64,000 bases of DNA from Streptomyces abikoensis (GCF_014648775.1 NZ_BMRT01000001.1:1240001-1304000), one strand, 5' to 3'; shown: positions 15,666 to 25,187, counted from the first letter of the stretch. Notes: generated by a model from the letters alone, not told the origin. A program made the numbers and translations.

Positions 15666-16367
15666 TCAGGCCCCGAGCCAGACGCGCCGGTTGCGCGCCA
15701 CCGTGTGGATCCGGTCCACCCGCTCAGGGCGCAGCACGCCGCCCAGTGCGCCGAGCCCCGGTACGTCCCCCTCCCGCAGCACCCGTACGTCCGCCGGCGG
15801 CTCGGCCGTCTCGACCTCGATCTCGGCCGCGCCGACCAGCACCAGGACGGGCCGTGCCCGCACCGGGAAGCCGCAGCCGCGCGAGAGCACGAGCGAGGAC
15901 CGCGCCGCGCCGTGCCGGATCCGCCGGACGTACGGCCGGGGGTGGCGCTCCCCCGCGTAGCGGACGGCGGTGCCGTCCACCGTGAGCCGTGCCCCGTGGG
16001 CGGGCTCGGGGGCGACGCAGAACACCCCTCCGGGCCCGATCAGCAGATGGGGGATCACGGCGTCCCCCGGCAGGACGATCGAGTGGACGACCTCCCAGCC
16101 GCCTGCCGTCAGCAGCTCCAGCGCCGACCCGACGAGCTGCTGGGCGGCCAGCTCCCGGCGCCAGGCGTCCTCCACGGGCCGCCGGCCGAGCAGCCGGGCG
16201 AGCATCAGCGCCACGCGCCCGGTCCGGGACCCGTCGAGCCGGGCGCGCAGGGTCTCCCCGGGCCGGTTCGGGGCGAGGTCGTCGTCGGGTGGGAGGAAAA
16301 GCCTCTCGGGGTCGTAAGCCTTTCCGTTCACGCTCCTCTTCGCTTCCGGCCGCTCGCGCACGCCCAT
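15666..16367 (-). CDS. NERD (nuclease-related) domain-like protein, probably degenerate
   Basis: A 233-residue protein. The first ~85 residues are charged. The rest resembles a NERD domain: 'AAQQLVGSALELLTAGGWEVVHSIVLPGDAVIPHLLIGPGGVFCVAPE' (quoted pieces, residues about 87-135) parallels the family pattern of a long helix, 'vlh...lp...idHlvigp.GvfviD'. The acidic-x-Lys catalytic strand that should follow is replaced by 'APEPAHGARL', so nuclease activity is doubtful. The ATG chosen has GGTGGGGG just before it; GTG codons one and three positions upstream are alternatives. Its stop is 25 bases beyond the convergent blaI stop. Function unknown. Confidence 0.65.
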   Translation of the reverse strand: MGVRERPEAKRSVNGKAYDPERLFLPPDDDLAPNRPGETLRARLDGSRTGRVALMLARLLGRRPVEDAWRRELAAQQLVGSALELLTAGGWEVVHSIVLPGDAVIPHLLIGPGGVFCVAPEPAHGARLTVDGTAVRYAGERHPRPYVRRIRHGAARSSLVLSRGCGFPVRARPVLVLVGAAEIEVETAEPPADVRVLREGDVPGLGALGGVLRPERVDRIHTVARNRRVWLGA

Positions 16368-16435
16368 CACCCCCACCCGCCATACTGCCGCAGAAGCGCG
16401 GGAACCAACCCAATCGGACGCCCGTTGAACCGGTA

Positions 16436-16470
16436 GAGGCCCCGCGGCGTCCCCCCGACCGCGGGGCCTC
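16436..16470. other. Perfect 12-bp hairpin in the 335-bp gap between divergent genes
   Basis: GAGGCCCCGCGG, 11-base loop, CCGCGGGGCCTC. It resembles a terminator although both flanking genes point away from it. The rest of 16368-16702 holds no gene I can support, only promoter sequence for the flanking genes. Confidence 0.45.
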
Positions 16471-16702
16471 GTCCATGCCCGGGCCGGCGGCGGAAGCGCG
16501 CACCCTATCGGCGACGGCCGGCTCCTCGTGGGCCCTCGCCCCGGAAGTGACGCGGCACACAACCCCCCGCCGGATTTTTCCGGAGCGGCGGAGCCGCAGG
16601 TCGGCCGGGGGTTTTGGGGCCCGCCCGTCGGTGCGGCCGCCCGGAATCCCCTTGGCGATCAGCGCCGGGCCCCTAACGTGCGGTGCCGCACAAGGAGGTG
16701 CC

Positions 16703-17560
16703 ATGCGATCCCCGAAAGGCGCCGTACGTTCCCTCGCCGGCACCGGTCTCGTCGTCACCACCCTGGTGGCGACGGCCGCCGCGTTGCTCTTCCCCCTCTG
16801 GTCGTACCGCGACCGCGCGGGCCCGGGCACGGGTGCCGCCGATCTCACGGCGGGCTCGGTGTCCACCCGCTTCGGGCCGCTGTCGGCGGCCGACCGCGAC
16901 TTCGTCGCCCGGGTCCGCCAGGCCGGGCTCTGGGAGCTGCCCGCCGGCCAGCAGGCCGTGGAGCGGGGCGGCACGGCGGCCGTGAAACGGGCGGGCGAGC
17001 ATCTCGTGGAGGGCCACACCTCGCTCGACCGGCACGTCCGCGACGTGGCCGCGCGGCTGGGCCTCGATCTGCCCAGCCAGCCCACCGCCGAGCAGCGCGG
17101 CTGGCTGTCGCGGCTGGACGCCGCGCACGGCGCCGCGTACGACCGCGAGTTCGTGGGCGTCCTGCGGCTCGCGCACGGCCGGGTCTTCGCGCTGGTCGGG
17201 CAGATCCGCGCGGCGACCCGCAACGCGGCCGTGCGCGAGCTGGCCGAGGACGCCAACGCGACCGTCCTGGACCACATGAAGGTGCTGGAGGACACCGGTC
17301 TCGTCGACTTCGACGCCCTCACGGCGGGGCTGGGGTCACCGGCGCCCGCGACCCCGTCCCCGCCGGCGCCTCCGGGGGCCGCCCTCACCGGTCCGCCCCC
17401 GTCCGCCGCGACCCCGTCCGCCGTGACCCCGTCCGTTTCGGTGTCCCCGCCCTCGCCCGAGGCGCCGTCGCCCGCTCCCTCACCACAGACCTCCTCATCA
17501 CAGAGCCCCTCACCACAGACCTCCTCCCCCGCGTCCCCCTCACCCTCCGAAGGGAACTGA
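16703..17560 (+). CDS. DUF4142 domain-containing exported protein
   Basis: A 285-residue protein with an N-terminal signal anchor (residues about 9-32: 'LAGTGLVVTTLVATAAALLF'). A helical DUF4142 domain follows from about residue 50: 'LSAADRDFVARVRQAGLWEL', 'GQQAVERGGTAAVKRAGEHL', 'YDREFVGVLRLAHGRVFALV', 'VRELAEDANATVLDHMKVLE'. The domain is a ferritin-like four-helix bundle of unknown function found in exported proteins. The last ~75 residues are Pro/Ser/Thr-rich with an imperfect tandem repeat SPSPQTSS, a cell-wall-spanning style tail. A perfect AAGGAGG site fixes the start. Six bases separate it from the DUF1996 gene, so they form an operon. Confidence 0.85.
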   Translation: MRSPKGAVRSLAGTGLVVTTLVATAAALLFPLWSYRDRAGPGTGAADLTAGSVSTRFGPLSAADRDFVARVRQAGLWELPAGQQAVERGGTAAVKRAGEHLVEGHTSLDRHVRDVAARLGLDLPSQPTAEQRGWLSRLDAAHGAAYDREFVGVLRLAHGRVFALVGQIRAATRNAAVRELAEDANATVLDHMKVLEDTGLVDFDALTAGLGSPAPATPSPPAPPGAALTGPPPSAATPSAVTPSVSVSPPSPEAPSPAPSPQTSSSQSPSPQTSSPASPSPSEGN

Positions 17561-17566
17561 GCCGCC

Positions 17567-18568
17567 ATGACCGCCGCTCACCGGCGCCGCCTCGGCGCCC
17601 GGCACCTGATCCTTCTCGCCCTGCTCGCGTTACTCGGCTCGGCGGGCACGTTCGCCGCCGTCACCGGCAGCGCCTCCGCCCACCCGAGTCCGTCACCCAG
17701 AGTGACAGACCCCACTGACAATCACGCCCACGGCGGCCCCTCCCCCGCCGACTTCGCCGACATCCGCCGCACCCGCCCCGACGCGCGCCCGCCCCGGAAC
17801 CAGCCCTCCGCCTCCACCGGGACCTTCACCGCCCGCTGCGGCCGCAACGAGAACGGCCACCGCAACCCCGACAACTTCATCGTCACGCCGGGCGTGCGCA
17901 ACGGCGCCCACCACCTCCACGACTACGTCGGCAACCTCTCCACCGACGCCTTCTCCACCGACACCTCGCTGCGCGCGGCCGGCACCACCTGCGCCCGGGG
18001 CGACAAGTCGGCGTACTTCTGGCCCGTCCTGCGCCTGACGGAGAAGGAAGACCGGGTTCTGACCCCCGACAGCGTGACCCTCACCTTCCGCGGCAGCCCC
18101 GCGGCGAAGGTCTCCGCCATGCCGGAGGGGCTGCGCGCGATCACCGGTGACGCGAAGGCCTTCACCAACGGCGCCAAGGACGCCCGTGCCCGCTGGAGCT
18201 GCACCGGTTTCGCCGACCGGCACCTCACCGACAAGTACCCGCTCTGCCCGCGCGGCAGCGCGGTCGTACGGCTGCTGGACTTCCCGAGCTGCTGGGACGG
18301 CCGGCACACCGACTCGGCGGGGCACCGGGCGCACCTGGTCTTCCCCGACGCCGCCACGGGGCGCTGCGGGCGCGGCCTCACGCCCGTGCCGCAGCTGCGC
18401 ATGGAGCTGACCTACCGCGTCCCCAAGGGCCCGTCCTTCGCCGTGGACAGCTTCCCCGAGCAGCTCCGCGAGCCCGTCACCGACCACGCCGACTTCGCGA
18501 ACGTCATGCCCGCCGGGCTGATGGCGACCGTCGTGCGCTGCGTCAACGAGGGGCGGCGCTGCGGCTGA
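17567..18568 (+). CDS. DUF1996 domain-containing secreted protein
   Basis: A 333-residue secreted protein with a signal peptide ('LILLALLALLGSAGTFAAVT' then cleavage near 'ASAH'). A DUF1996 domain follows: 'GVRNGAHHLHDYVGN', 'YFWPVLRL', 'WSCTGFADRHLTDKYPLCP', 'LLDFPSCWDG', 'LVFPDAATGRCGRGLTPVPQL', 'DSFPEQLREPVTDHADFANV'. The domain is common in fungi and actinomycetes and has conserved Cys and His residues; a carbohydrate-related role has been suggested but not, to my knowledge, established. Second gene of a two-gene operon with the DUF4142 protein. Confidence 0.88.
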   Translation: MTAAHRRRLGARHLILLALLALLGSAGTFAAVTGSASAHPSPSPRVTDPTDNHAHGGPSPADFADIRRTRPDARPPRNQPSASTGTFTARCGRNENGHRNPDNFIVTPGVRNGAHHLHDYVGNLSTDAFSTDTSLRAAGTTCARGDKSAYFWPVLRLTEKEDRVLTPDSVTLTFRGSPAAKVSAMPEGLRAITGDAKAFTNGAKDARARWSCTGFADRHLTDKYPLCPRGSAVVRLLDFPSCWDGRHTDSAGHRAHLVFPDAATGRCGRGLTPVPQLRMELTYRVPKGPSFAVDSFPEQLREPVTDHADFANVMPAGLMATVVRCVNEGRRCG

Positions 18569-18687
18569 GCGCCGCTCCGGCCTCTCTTCGGGCGCATCGC
18601 ACCCGACATCGCACCCCGGTGCTTTACTTCGTCAACTGCTGGCCTAATTATCCCTTTTGCCGCATTACATATGAAGGGATAGCGCCA

Positions 18688-20259
18688 GTGCCACTGAGAG
18701 CAGCAGCCCTGTACGGAACCCTCGGATCCCTGGTCCTCACAGGGCTCACCGGCCTCCCCTCCGCCCCGGCCCATGCCCATGCCCCGGACGGGCGGGCCGA
18801 GGCGCGCGGTGTGGCCCAGGCGGCCAAGCTGGCCGCCGCCCGGGGCGTCGACTTCGACGACTGCCCCGCCTCGGAGGGCCTCCCCGCCCCCATCGAGTGC
18901 GGCACCGTGACCGTGCCCCTGGACTACGCCCACCCGGGTGGCAAGCAGATCAACCTCACCGTCAGCCGCGCCCGCGCCCTCGGCCGGGAGGAGGACCGGC
19001 AGGGCGCCATCGTCTTCAACCCCGGGGGCCCCGGCGGCAACGGCATGTTCTACCCGCTGCTCACCCGCCTCCCCCAGTGGCGGAACGTCGCCGAGGAGTA
19101 CGACCTGGTCGGCTACGCCCCGCGCGGCGTCGGCCGCTCCGCACCGCTGTCCTGCGTGAACCCGGCGGGCTTCGGCAAGGGCCCCACCCAGGCGCCCGAG
19201 CACCCCACCGAGGCGTACAAGAAGGAGCAGCTCAAGAAGGCCAAGGCGTACGCCCAGGGGTGCGCCCGGCGCAACGGCGCCGACCTGCGCCACTTCACCA
19301 GCCTCAACAACGCCCGGGACCTCGACGTCCTGCGGGCCGCGCTCGGCGAGCGGAAGCTGACGTACGTCGGCGCCTCCTACGGCACCTACTTCGGCGCCCT
19401 GTACGCCACGCTCTTCCCCACGCACGTCCGCCGCATGGTCTTCGACAGCGTCGTCAACCCCGACCCCCGCAAGGTCTGGTACGACAACAACCTGGAGCAG
19501 TCCGCCGCCTTCGACCGCCGCTGGGCCGACTGGCGCCGCTGGGCCGCCCGCCACCACGCCGTCTACCACCTGGGACGCACTCCCCAGGAGGTGCTGGCCT
19601 CCTACGAGAAGGCGGTCCGCGCGCTGACCCGCCGGGCCGCCGGCGGCCGGGTCGGCCCCGGCCAGCTCCAGGGCGTCTTCCTCAAGGCCGGCTACACCGA
19701 CAGCTTCTGGGCGCAGGCCGCGCGGGTCCTCTCCGCGTACCTCCAGGGCGACGAGAGCCCGCTGCTCGCGGTGGCCGGCGGCGGCGAGGCGGGCGCGCGG
19801 GCGGCCGAGAACGAGAACGCCGTCTACACGGCCGTCGAGTGCAACGACACATCCTGGCCGCGCTCCTGGGAGGTGTGGGACCGCGACAACACCAAGCTCG
19901 CCCAGCGGGCGCCGTTCGAGACGTGGAGCAACGCCTTCATGAACCTGCCGTGCGCCTACTGGCAGGAGCCCCGGCAGAAGCCGCTCGACGTCAGGCTCGG
20001 CCGGAAGTCCGGTCTGCCGCCCACGCTGCTGCTGGCCGCCGAACGGGACGCGGCCACCCCGTACAAGGGCGCGCTGGAGCTCCAGAAACGGCTCCCGGGC
20101 TCGTCCCTGGTCACGGAGCGGGACGCGGGCACCCACGGCATCGGCGGCGGGCCCAACACCTGCGTCAACCGCTACCTGGAGACGTACCTGCTGACCGGCG
20201 AGGTCCCCGCGCGCCGCGTCTACTGCGCGCCGCGCCCGGAGCCGCGCGCCACGACGTGA
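18688..20259 (+). CDS. Secreted alpha/beta hydrolase, S33 tripeptidyl aminopeptidase-like
   Basis: A 523-residue exported enzyme with a signal peptide ending around 'APAHAHA'. The alpha/beta fold has oxyanion region 'VFNPGGPGGNGMFY', nucleophile elbow 'GASYG' (Ser230), the C-terminal 'LLLAAERDAATPY' with the catalytic Asp, and His in 'RDAGTHGIG'. The Cys pattern (DDCPAS...IECGTV and late Cys) matches Streptomyces tripeptidyl aminopeptidase-like hydrolases that remove short peptides from secreted proteins. The GTG start was chosen because GAAGGGA lies before it and the signal peptide begins there. An AT-rich promoter region (taattatccc) lies upstream. Confidence 0.87.
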   Translation: MPLRAAALYGTLGSLVLTGLTGLPSAPAHAHAPDGRAEARGVAQAAKLAAARGVDFDDCPASEGLPAPIECGTVTVPLDYAHPGGKQINLTVSRARALGREEDRQGAIVFNPGGPGGNGMFYPLLTRLPQWRNVAEEYDLVGYAPRGVGRSAPLSCVNPAGFGKGPTQAPEHPTEAYKKEQLKKAKAYAQGCARRNGADLRHFTSLNNARDLDVLRAALGERKLTYVGASYGTYFGALYATLFPTHVRRMVFDSVVNPDPRKVWYDNNLEQSAAFDRRWADWRRWAARHHAVYHLGRTPQEVLASYEKAVRALTRRAAGGRVGPGQLQGVFLKAGYTDSFWAQAARVLSAYLQGDESPLLAVAGGGEAGARAAENENAVYTAVECNDTSWPRSWEVWDRDNTKLAQRAPFETWSNAFMNLPCAYWQEPRQKPLDVRLGRKSGLPPTLLLAAERDAATPYKGALELQKRLPGSSLVTERDAGTHGIGGGPNTCVNRYLETYLLTGEVPARRVYCAPRPEPRATT

Positions 20260-20264
20260 CGCAC

Positions 20265-20309
20265 GACGAAGGCCGGGCCCGCCGTCGGACGGCGGGCCCG
20301 GCCTTCGTC
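20265..20309. terminator. Bidirectional terminator between convergent genes
   Basis: A 22-bp perfect stem (GACGAAGGCCGGGCCCGCCGTC and its complement) around a single central base. It lies between the stops of the hydrolase gene and hemQ. Confidence 0.92.
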
Positions 20310-20316
20310 ATCGGGT

Positions 20317-21042
20317 TCAGGCGAGCCCGGCCACCAGGTCGGCCACGGCCTTGCGGCGGCCCGTGTAGAACGGGACCTCCTCGCGCACGTGCATCCGCGC
20401 CTCGGACGCCCGCAGGTGACGCATCAGGTCGACGATGCGGTACAGGTCGTTCGCCTCGAAGGCGAGGATCCACTCGTAGTCGCCCAGCGAGAACGAGGCG
20501 ACCGTGTTGGCCCGGACGTCGGGGTAGCCCCGCGCCATCTTGCCGTGGTCGGCGAGCATGCGACGGCGGTCCTCGTCGGGCAGCAGGTACCAGTCGTAGG
20601 AGCGCACGAACGGGTAGACGCTGACGTAGTCGCGCGGCGTCTCGTCGGCGAGGAACGCCGGGATGTGCGACTTGTTGAACTCGGCGGGGCGGTGCAGCGC
20701 CATGTTCGACCAGACCGGCTCCAGCGCGCGGCCCAGGCGGGTGCGGCGGAAGAGGTTGTAGGCGTCCTGCAGGGCGTCCGAGGTCTCGGAGTGCCACCAG
20801 ATCATCACGTCGGCGTCGGCCCGAAGACCCGACAGGTCGTAGGTGCCGCGCACCGTGACGTCCTTCTCCGCCAGCTGGGCGAAGAGCTCCTCGACCTCCT
20901 CGGCCCAGCCGGCGCGGTCCTGCGGCAGCACGTCGCGCAGCTTGAACACCGACCAGAGCGTGTAGCGGATGACCTCGTTGAGGTCCTTGGCCTTCTTGCC
21001 GGCGTTCGGCATCTTCACAGGGGCGTCAGAGGCGTCAGTCAT
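20317..21042 (-). CDS. hemQ: Coproheme decarboxylase / H2O2-dependent heme synthase HemQ
   Basis: A 241-residue chlorite-dismutase-fold enzyme that converts Fe-coproporphyrin III to heme b, the last step of the coproporphyrin pathway used by actinobacteria and firmicutes. Recognisable parts are '[13 protein letters not shown]', '[20 protein letters not shown]', '[21 protein letters not shown]' with the catalytic Tyr region, the proximal His in '[17 protein letters not shown]', and '[18 protein letters not shown]'. It lies four bases downstream of hemY on the same strand, as expected for an operon. Confidence 0.95.
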   Translation of the reverse strand: MTDASDAPVKMPNAGKKAKDLNEVIRYTLWSVFKLRDVLPQDRAGWAEEVEELFAQLAEKDVTVRGTYDLSGLRADADVMIWWHSETSDALQDAYNLFRRTRLGRALEPVWSNMALHRPAEFNKSHIPAFLADETPRDYVSVYPFVRSYDWYLLPDEDRRRMLADHGKMARGYPDVRANTVASFSLGDYEWILAFEANDLYRIVDLMRHLRASEARMHVREEVPFYTGRRKAVADLVAGLA

Positions 21043-21046
21043 GTCC

Positions 21047-22504
21047 CTATTCTCCCCCGACGCCGCCGGCGGCTTCCGTCAGGGTCGGCGTGAGGGCCGC
21101 CAGGACCTCGTCGGCGGCCCGGCGGCCGCTCGCGATACAGGCGGGGATGCCCACGCCGTCGTAGGCGGCCCCGCAGACCCGCAGGCCGGGCAGGCGGGAG
21201 ACGTGCTCGCGGATGCGGGCGACCCGGGTCAGATGGCCCACGGGGTACTGCGGCAGCCCGCCGTGCCAGCGGGTCACCCGGGTCTCCACCGGTGCCGCCG
21301 CCAGGCCGACGGCGTCGCCGAGGTCCTTGAGCGACATCGATACCAGCTCGGAATCCTCGCGCTTCAGATCCTCCTCGTCGCCGAACCGCCCGATCGAGGT
21401 ACGCAGCACGAAGAGGTCCGGGGCGGCGTCGGCGTTCCAGCGCCACTTGTTGCTGGAGAACGTGGACGCCTTGATCTTGCGCCCGTCGACGGGCGGCACG
21501 AGGAAACCGCTGCCGTGCAGCAGCCCCGCCACGTCGGAGCGGCGGAAGGCCATGGTGACCAGCGCCATGGAGGCGTACTCGATGCCGGCGAGCTCCGCCA
21601 CGGCGGCGTCGGCGCCCCCGGCCCGCGCCGCGACGGCGATGATCCGGGCCGCGTCGGACGCGGGGGTGGCGACGACGACGCCGTCCGCCGCCAGGACCTC
21701 GTCCGCCAGCTCGACCCGCCAGCCGTCGCCGGAGCGCCCGACCTCCACGACGGGCGCGCCGGTGCGGACCGTGCCGCCCTTCGCCCGTACCGTCTCCGCG
21801 ACGGCGCCCGGCAGCAGGCCAATGCCGCCCTCGATGCCCATGAAGACCGGCCCCGACTGCTGCGGCGCGGCGGCCGCCCGTGCCTGGAGCGCCCGTACGG
21901 CCTCGGTCAGGGTGCCGTGCGCGCGGGCCGCCTCGAAGAGCTGGGGGACGGCGGTCCGCAGCGAGATGCGGTACGCGTCGCCCGCGTAGACGCCGCCGAG
22001 CAGCGGCTCGACCAGCCTGTCGACGACCTCGCGGCCCATCCGCTCGGCGACGTAGGCGCCGATGGCGACGTCCTCGCCGAGCTCGGAGGGCGGCAGCTCC
22101 TCGTCCTTCGCGACCCGGGCCAGGCCCTCGGCGGACAGGACGCCGGAGGCGGCCACCTCGGCGAGGTCGCCGGGGACGCCCATCATGTGGCCCTTGGGCA
22201 GGGGCCGCAGCTCGCCACGGGTCCACAGCGACGCGGTCGCGGAGGGCGGCGCCAGCCGGTCGCCGAGACCGGCCGCCCGGGCCAGGTCCACGGCCTCGGG
22301 GCGGCGCGCGAGCACCGACTCGGCGCCCAGGTCCACGGGCGCGCCCGCGATCTCGCCCGCGAGCAGTTTCCCGCCGACGCGCCCGGAGGCCTCCAGGACC
22401 GTCACGCGCGCCCCGCCCTCCAGCAGCCGCAGGGCCGCCGCCAGGCCGGAGACGCCGCCGCCGATGACCACCACATGCCGCGAAGGGGTGTGCGCTGCGC
22501 TCAT
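21047..22504 (-). CDS. hemY: Coproporphyrinogen III / protoporphyrinogen oxidase HemY (CgoX)
   Basis: A 485-residue FAD oxidase. The Rossmann motif '[17 protein letters not shown]' sits at residues 10-26, followed by '[14 protein letters not shown]', the substrate-channel part '[11 protein letters not shown]', '[20 protein letters not shown]', and the C-terminal FAD motif '[21 protein letters not shown]'. With HemQ next to it, the substrate is most likely coproporphyrinogen III, giving coproporphyrin III. The ATG is the first in frame with an upstream GC-rich gap of 145 bp shared with the divergent pcaF. Confidence 0.94.
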   Translation of the reverse strand: MSAAHTPSRHVVVIGGGVSGLAAALRLLEGGARVTVLEASGRVGGKLLAGEIAGAPVDLGAESVLARRPEAVDLARAAGLGDRLAPPSATASLWTRGELRPLPKGHMMGVPGDLAEVAASGVLSAEGLARVAKDEELPPSELGEDVAIGAYVAERMGREVVDRLVEPLLGGVYAGDAYRISLRTAVPQLFEAARAHGTLTEAVRALQARAAAAPQQSGPVFMGIEGGIGLLPGAVAETVRAKGGTVRTGAPVVEVGRSGDGWRVELADEVLAADGVVVATPASDAARIIAVAARAGGADAAVAELAGIEYASMALVTMAFRRSDVAGLLHGSGFLVPPVDGRKIKASTFSSNKWRWNADAAPDLFVLRTSIGRFGDEEDLKREDSELVSMSLKDLGDAVGLAAAPVETRVTRWHGGLPQYPVGHLTRVARIREHVSRLPGLRVCGAAYDGVGIPACIASGRRAADEVLAALTPTLTEAAGGVGGE

Positions 22505-22649
22505 GCCCCCACTGTCTCAAACCGCCCTGCCGGGCCGGTCGGCACCCCGTCCGGGCCGGTCGGCCCACCATTGACAGCGACCGGGACCGCGCCGAGACTC
22601 GCGCGGAACAACGACCGTCCCACCCGCCACGAACGTTTACGGAGACCCC

Positions 22650-23843
22650 ATGAACGACCGCATCCGGGATGTGTACATCGTCGACGCCGTCCGCACCCCG
22701 GTCGGGAAGTACGGCGGCGCCCTCGCCCCGGTACGCCCCGACGACCTGGCCGCGCACGTCGTGCGCGCGCTGGTGGACCGGTCCCCCGAGCTGGACCCGG
22801 CCCGCGTCGACGACGTGGTGCTCGGCAACGCCAACGGCGCGGGCGAGGAGAACCGCAACGTGGCCCGGATGGCGGTCCTGCTCGCCGGGCTGCCCGTCTC
22901 CGTGCCCGGCGCGACCGTCAACCGGCTGTGCGCCTCCGGCACGGAGGCCGTCGTCCAGGCGTACCGGGCCGTCGCCCTGGGCGACGCGTCCGTGATGATC
23001 GCGGGCGGGGTGGAGTCGATGAGCCGCGCCCCCTGGGTGCTGCCCAAGCCGGAGCGGGCGTTCCCGGCCGGCCACCAGGAGCTGTACTCGACGACGCTGG
23101 GCTGGCGGATGACCAACCCGGCCATGCCGCCGCGGTGGACGGTCTCCCTCGGCGAGGGCGCGGAGCTGATCGCCGAGAAGCACGGCGTCACCCGTGAGGA
23201 ACAGGACGCCTTCGCGCTCGCCAGCCACCGCAAGGCGGCGGCGGCGTGGCAGGAGGGCCGCTACGACGCCGAGGTCGTGCCCCTGGAGGGGGTGGCCCTC
23301 GCCCGGGACGAGTCGATCCGCGACAGCACCTCGGCGGAGGCGCTCGCCGCGCTGAAGCCCGCCTTCCGGAAGTCCGGCGGCACGGTCACCGCGGGCAACT
23401 CCTCACCGCTCAACGACGGCGCGGCGGCGCTGCTGCTCTGCGACGAGGAGGGGTTGCGCGCGAGCGGCCGCGAGCCGCTGGCGCGGATCCGGGCGACGGC
23501 GGTCACCGGTATCGAGCCGGACCTCTACGGCCTCGGTCCCGTCGAGGCGGTGCGACGGGCGCTGGCCAAGGCGGGCCGCACGTTCGCGGACGTGACGGAC
23601 TTCGAGCTGAACGAGGCGTTCGCCGCCCAGGCGCTGGGGTGCCTCGCGGAGTGGCCGGAGCTGGACCCCGCCGTCGTCAACCGGCGCGGCGGGGCGATCG
23701 CCCTCGGCCACCCGCTGGGCTGCTCGGGCGCCCGGCTGACGGGCTCGGTGGCCCACGCCCTCGCGGCGGCGGGTTCGGGGACGGGGCTGGCGGCGCTGTG
23801 CGTCGGGGTCGGCCAGGGGCAGGCGCTGGTCCTCGAACGCTGA
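22650..23843 (+). CDS. pcaF: Thiolase, probable beta-ketoadipyl-CoA thiolase PcaF
   Basis: A 397-residue thiolase with the acyl-accepting Cys in 'VNRLCASGTEAVVQAYRA' (about residue 90), 'NEAFAAQALGCLAEWP' and the catalytic His in 'GGAIALGHPLGCSGAR', plus the second Cys in 'LCVGVGQGQ'. All catalytic residues are present. The 'GxxAIAxGHPLGxSGAR' form is common to PcaF and acetyl-CoA acetyltransferases. Its position 59 bp before protocatechuate dioxygenase genes favours 3-oxoadipyl-CoA cleavage to succinyl-CoA and acetyl-CoA. GGAGACCCC precedes the ATG. Confidence 0.78.
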   Translation: MNDRIRDVYIVDAVRTPVGKYGGALAPVRPDDLAAHVVRALVDRSPELDPARVDDVVLGNANGAGEENRNVARMAVLLAGLPVSVPGATVNRLCASGTEAVVQAYRAVALGDASVMIAGGVESMSRAPWVLPKPERAFPAGHQELYSTTLGWRMTNPAMPPRWTVSLGEGAELIAEKHGVTREEQDAFALASHRKAAAAWQEGRYDAEVVPLEGVALARDESIRDSTSAEALAALKPAFRKSGGTVTAGNSSPLNDGAAALLLCDEEGLRASGREPLARIRATAVTGIEPDLYGLGPVEAVRRALAKAGRTFADVTDFELNEAFAAQALGCLAEWPELDPAVVNRRGGAIALGHPLGCSGARLTGSVAHALAAAGSGTGLAALCVGVGQGQALVLER

Positions 23844-23902
23844 CCGACAATCGCCGGTCCGGCGGGGACGCGGGGATCACCGCCGCCGGACCGGGGTAGG
23901 GC

Positions 23903-24631
23903 ATGGCCATGGCAGCACATCCGGCAGCGCCCGAAGCGTTACGCGAAGAGACGACGTCACCTGCCCCCGAGCCCTATCTGGGCCCCGCCGAACGCCATCC
24001 CCGGCAGCCGCCCGTACCGCTCGCGCTCTCCCCGGGCGCCGTCGAGCTGACCGGTCCCGTGTTCGGCGCGGCCGACGTGAGCCCGCTGGACGCCGATCTG
24101 ACGCGGCAGCACCCCGGTGAGCCGATCGGCGAGCGCATCACGGTCTCCGGCCGGGTCGTGGACGGCCGGGGGCGCCCGGTGCGGGGCCAGCTGGTGGAGG
24201 TGTGGCAGGCCAACGCCGCCGGCCGCTACACCCACCGGCTCGACCGCCACCCGGCGCCGCTCGACCCGAACTTCACCGGCACCGGCCGCTGCCTGACCGA
24301 CGACGAGGGCCGCTACCGCTTCACCACGATCCGGCCCGGCGCCTATCCGGTCTTCCCGGACGCGAACGTCTGGCGTCCGCCGCACATCCACTTCTCGCTC
24401 TTCGGCACGGCCTTCACCCAGCGGCTGGTCACCCAGATGTACTTCCCCGGCGACCCGCTGCTCGCCCACGACGGCGTCTGGCACGCCGTCACCGACCCCG
24501 CAGCCCGGCGACGGCTGGTCGCCGCCTACGACCCCGGGCTGAACGACGCGGCGGCGTCCACGCTCGGCTACCGCTGGGACATCGTCCTGGACGGGCCCGC
24601 CGCCGTCCCGTCCGAGGAGGGCCGCCACTGA
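23903..24631 (+). CDS. pcaH: Protocatechuate 3,4-dioxygenase beta subunit
   Basis: A 242-residue intradiol dioxygenase subunit carrying the non-heme Fe(III) site: Tyr in 'VWQANAAGRYTHRLD', Tyr in 'RPGAYPVFPD' and two His in 'WRPPHIHFSLFG'. It also shows the family end 'FPGDPLLAHDGVWHAV'. With PcaG it cleaves protocatechuate between the hydroxyls to beta-carboxy-cis,cis-muconate. ATG at 23903; a second ATG two codons later is possible. The stop overlaps the pcaG start by one base (TGATG), so the subunits are made in step. Confidence 0.95.
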   Translation: MAMAAHPAAPEALREETTSPAPEPYLGPAERHPRQPPVPLALSPGAVELTGPVFGAADVSPLDADLTRQHPGEPIGERITVSGRVVDGRGRPVRGQLVEVWQANAAGRYTHRLDRHPAPLDPNFTGTGRCLTDDEGRYRFTTIRPGAYPVFPDANVWRPPHIHFSLFGTAFTQRLVTQMYFPGDPLLAHDGVWHAVTDPAARRRLVAAYDPGLNDAAASTLGYRWDIVLDGPAAVPSEEGRH

Positions 24632-25173
24632 TGCCCTCGTCGCACGCCACGCCGTCCCAGACGATCGGGCCCTACTACGGCACGGCCCTGCCCTTCCCGG
24701 GCGGCCCCGACGCGGCCCCCGCCGGCCACCCCGACGCGATCACCGTCCACGGCCGGGTCCTCGACGGCGAGGGGGTTCCGGTGGCGGACGCGCTCCTGGA
24801 GTTCTGGCAGGCCGCCCCGGACGGCTCCCTCACCGGTTCCCCCGGCAGCCTCCGCCGCGACGGGGCGCGCTTCACGGGCTTCGCCCGCGTACCGACGGGC
24901 GGCGACGGCCACTACGCGCTGCGCACGCTGCCGCCGCCGGAGGAGGCGCCGTATCTGGCGCTGTGCGTGTTCGTACGGGGGCTGTCGTACGGGCTCTTCA
25001 CCCGGGTCTACTTCCGGGCGCCGGAGAGCGACGCCCTGCTGGCCGCGTTGCCACCGGAACGGCGGGCGACGCTGCTGGCCGCGCCGGATCCGGGCGGCCA
25101 CCGGTCGTACCGCTTCGACGTGCGGTTGCGGGGGGCCGCGGAAACAGTCTTCCTCGACTTCACCGCCGCGTAG
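24631..25173 (+). CDS. pcaG: Protocatechuate 3,4-dioxygenase alpha subunit
   Basis: A 180-residue partner of PcaH, starting 'MPSSHATPSQTIGPYYGTAL' with the alpha-subunit signature TPSQTIGP(Y/F). 'DALLEFWQAAPDG' aligns with the beta subunit, but the iron-binding Tyr and His residues are absent, as expected for the structural alpha chain. 'LSYGLFTRVYF' and 'SYRFDVRLRG...TVFLDF' close the fold. Last gene of the three-gene unit; a long inverted-repeat terminator follows 15 bases after the stop. The rest of the pathway (pcaI, pcaJ, pcaB, pcaL) is not in the window. Confidence 0.93.
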   Translation: MPSSHATPSQTIGPYYGTALPFPGGPDAAPAGHPDAITVHGRVLDGEGVPVADALLEFWQAAPDGSLTGSPGSLRRDGARFTGFARVPTGGDGHYALRTLPPPEEAPYLALCVFVRGLSYGLFTRVYFRAPESDALLAALPPERRATLLAAPDPGGHRSYRFDVRLRGAAETVFLDFTAA

Positions 25174-25187
25174 GAGGCGAGGCGAGG

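Noticed and set aside
17480..17535. Tandem repeat resembling a short CRISPR-like or microsatellite array
   Set aside because: It is an in-frame SPSPQTSS repeat in the Pro/Ser-rich tail of the DUF4142 protein, with only two units.
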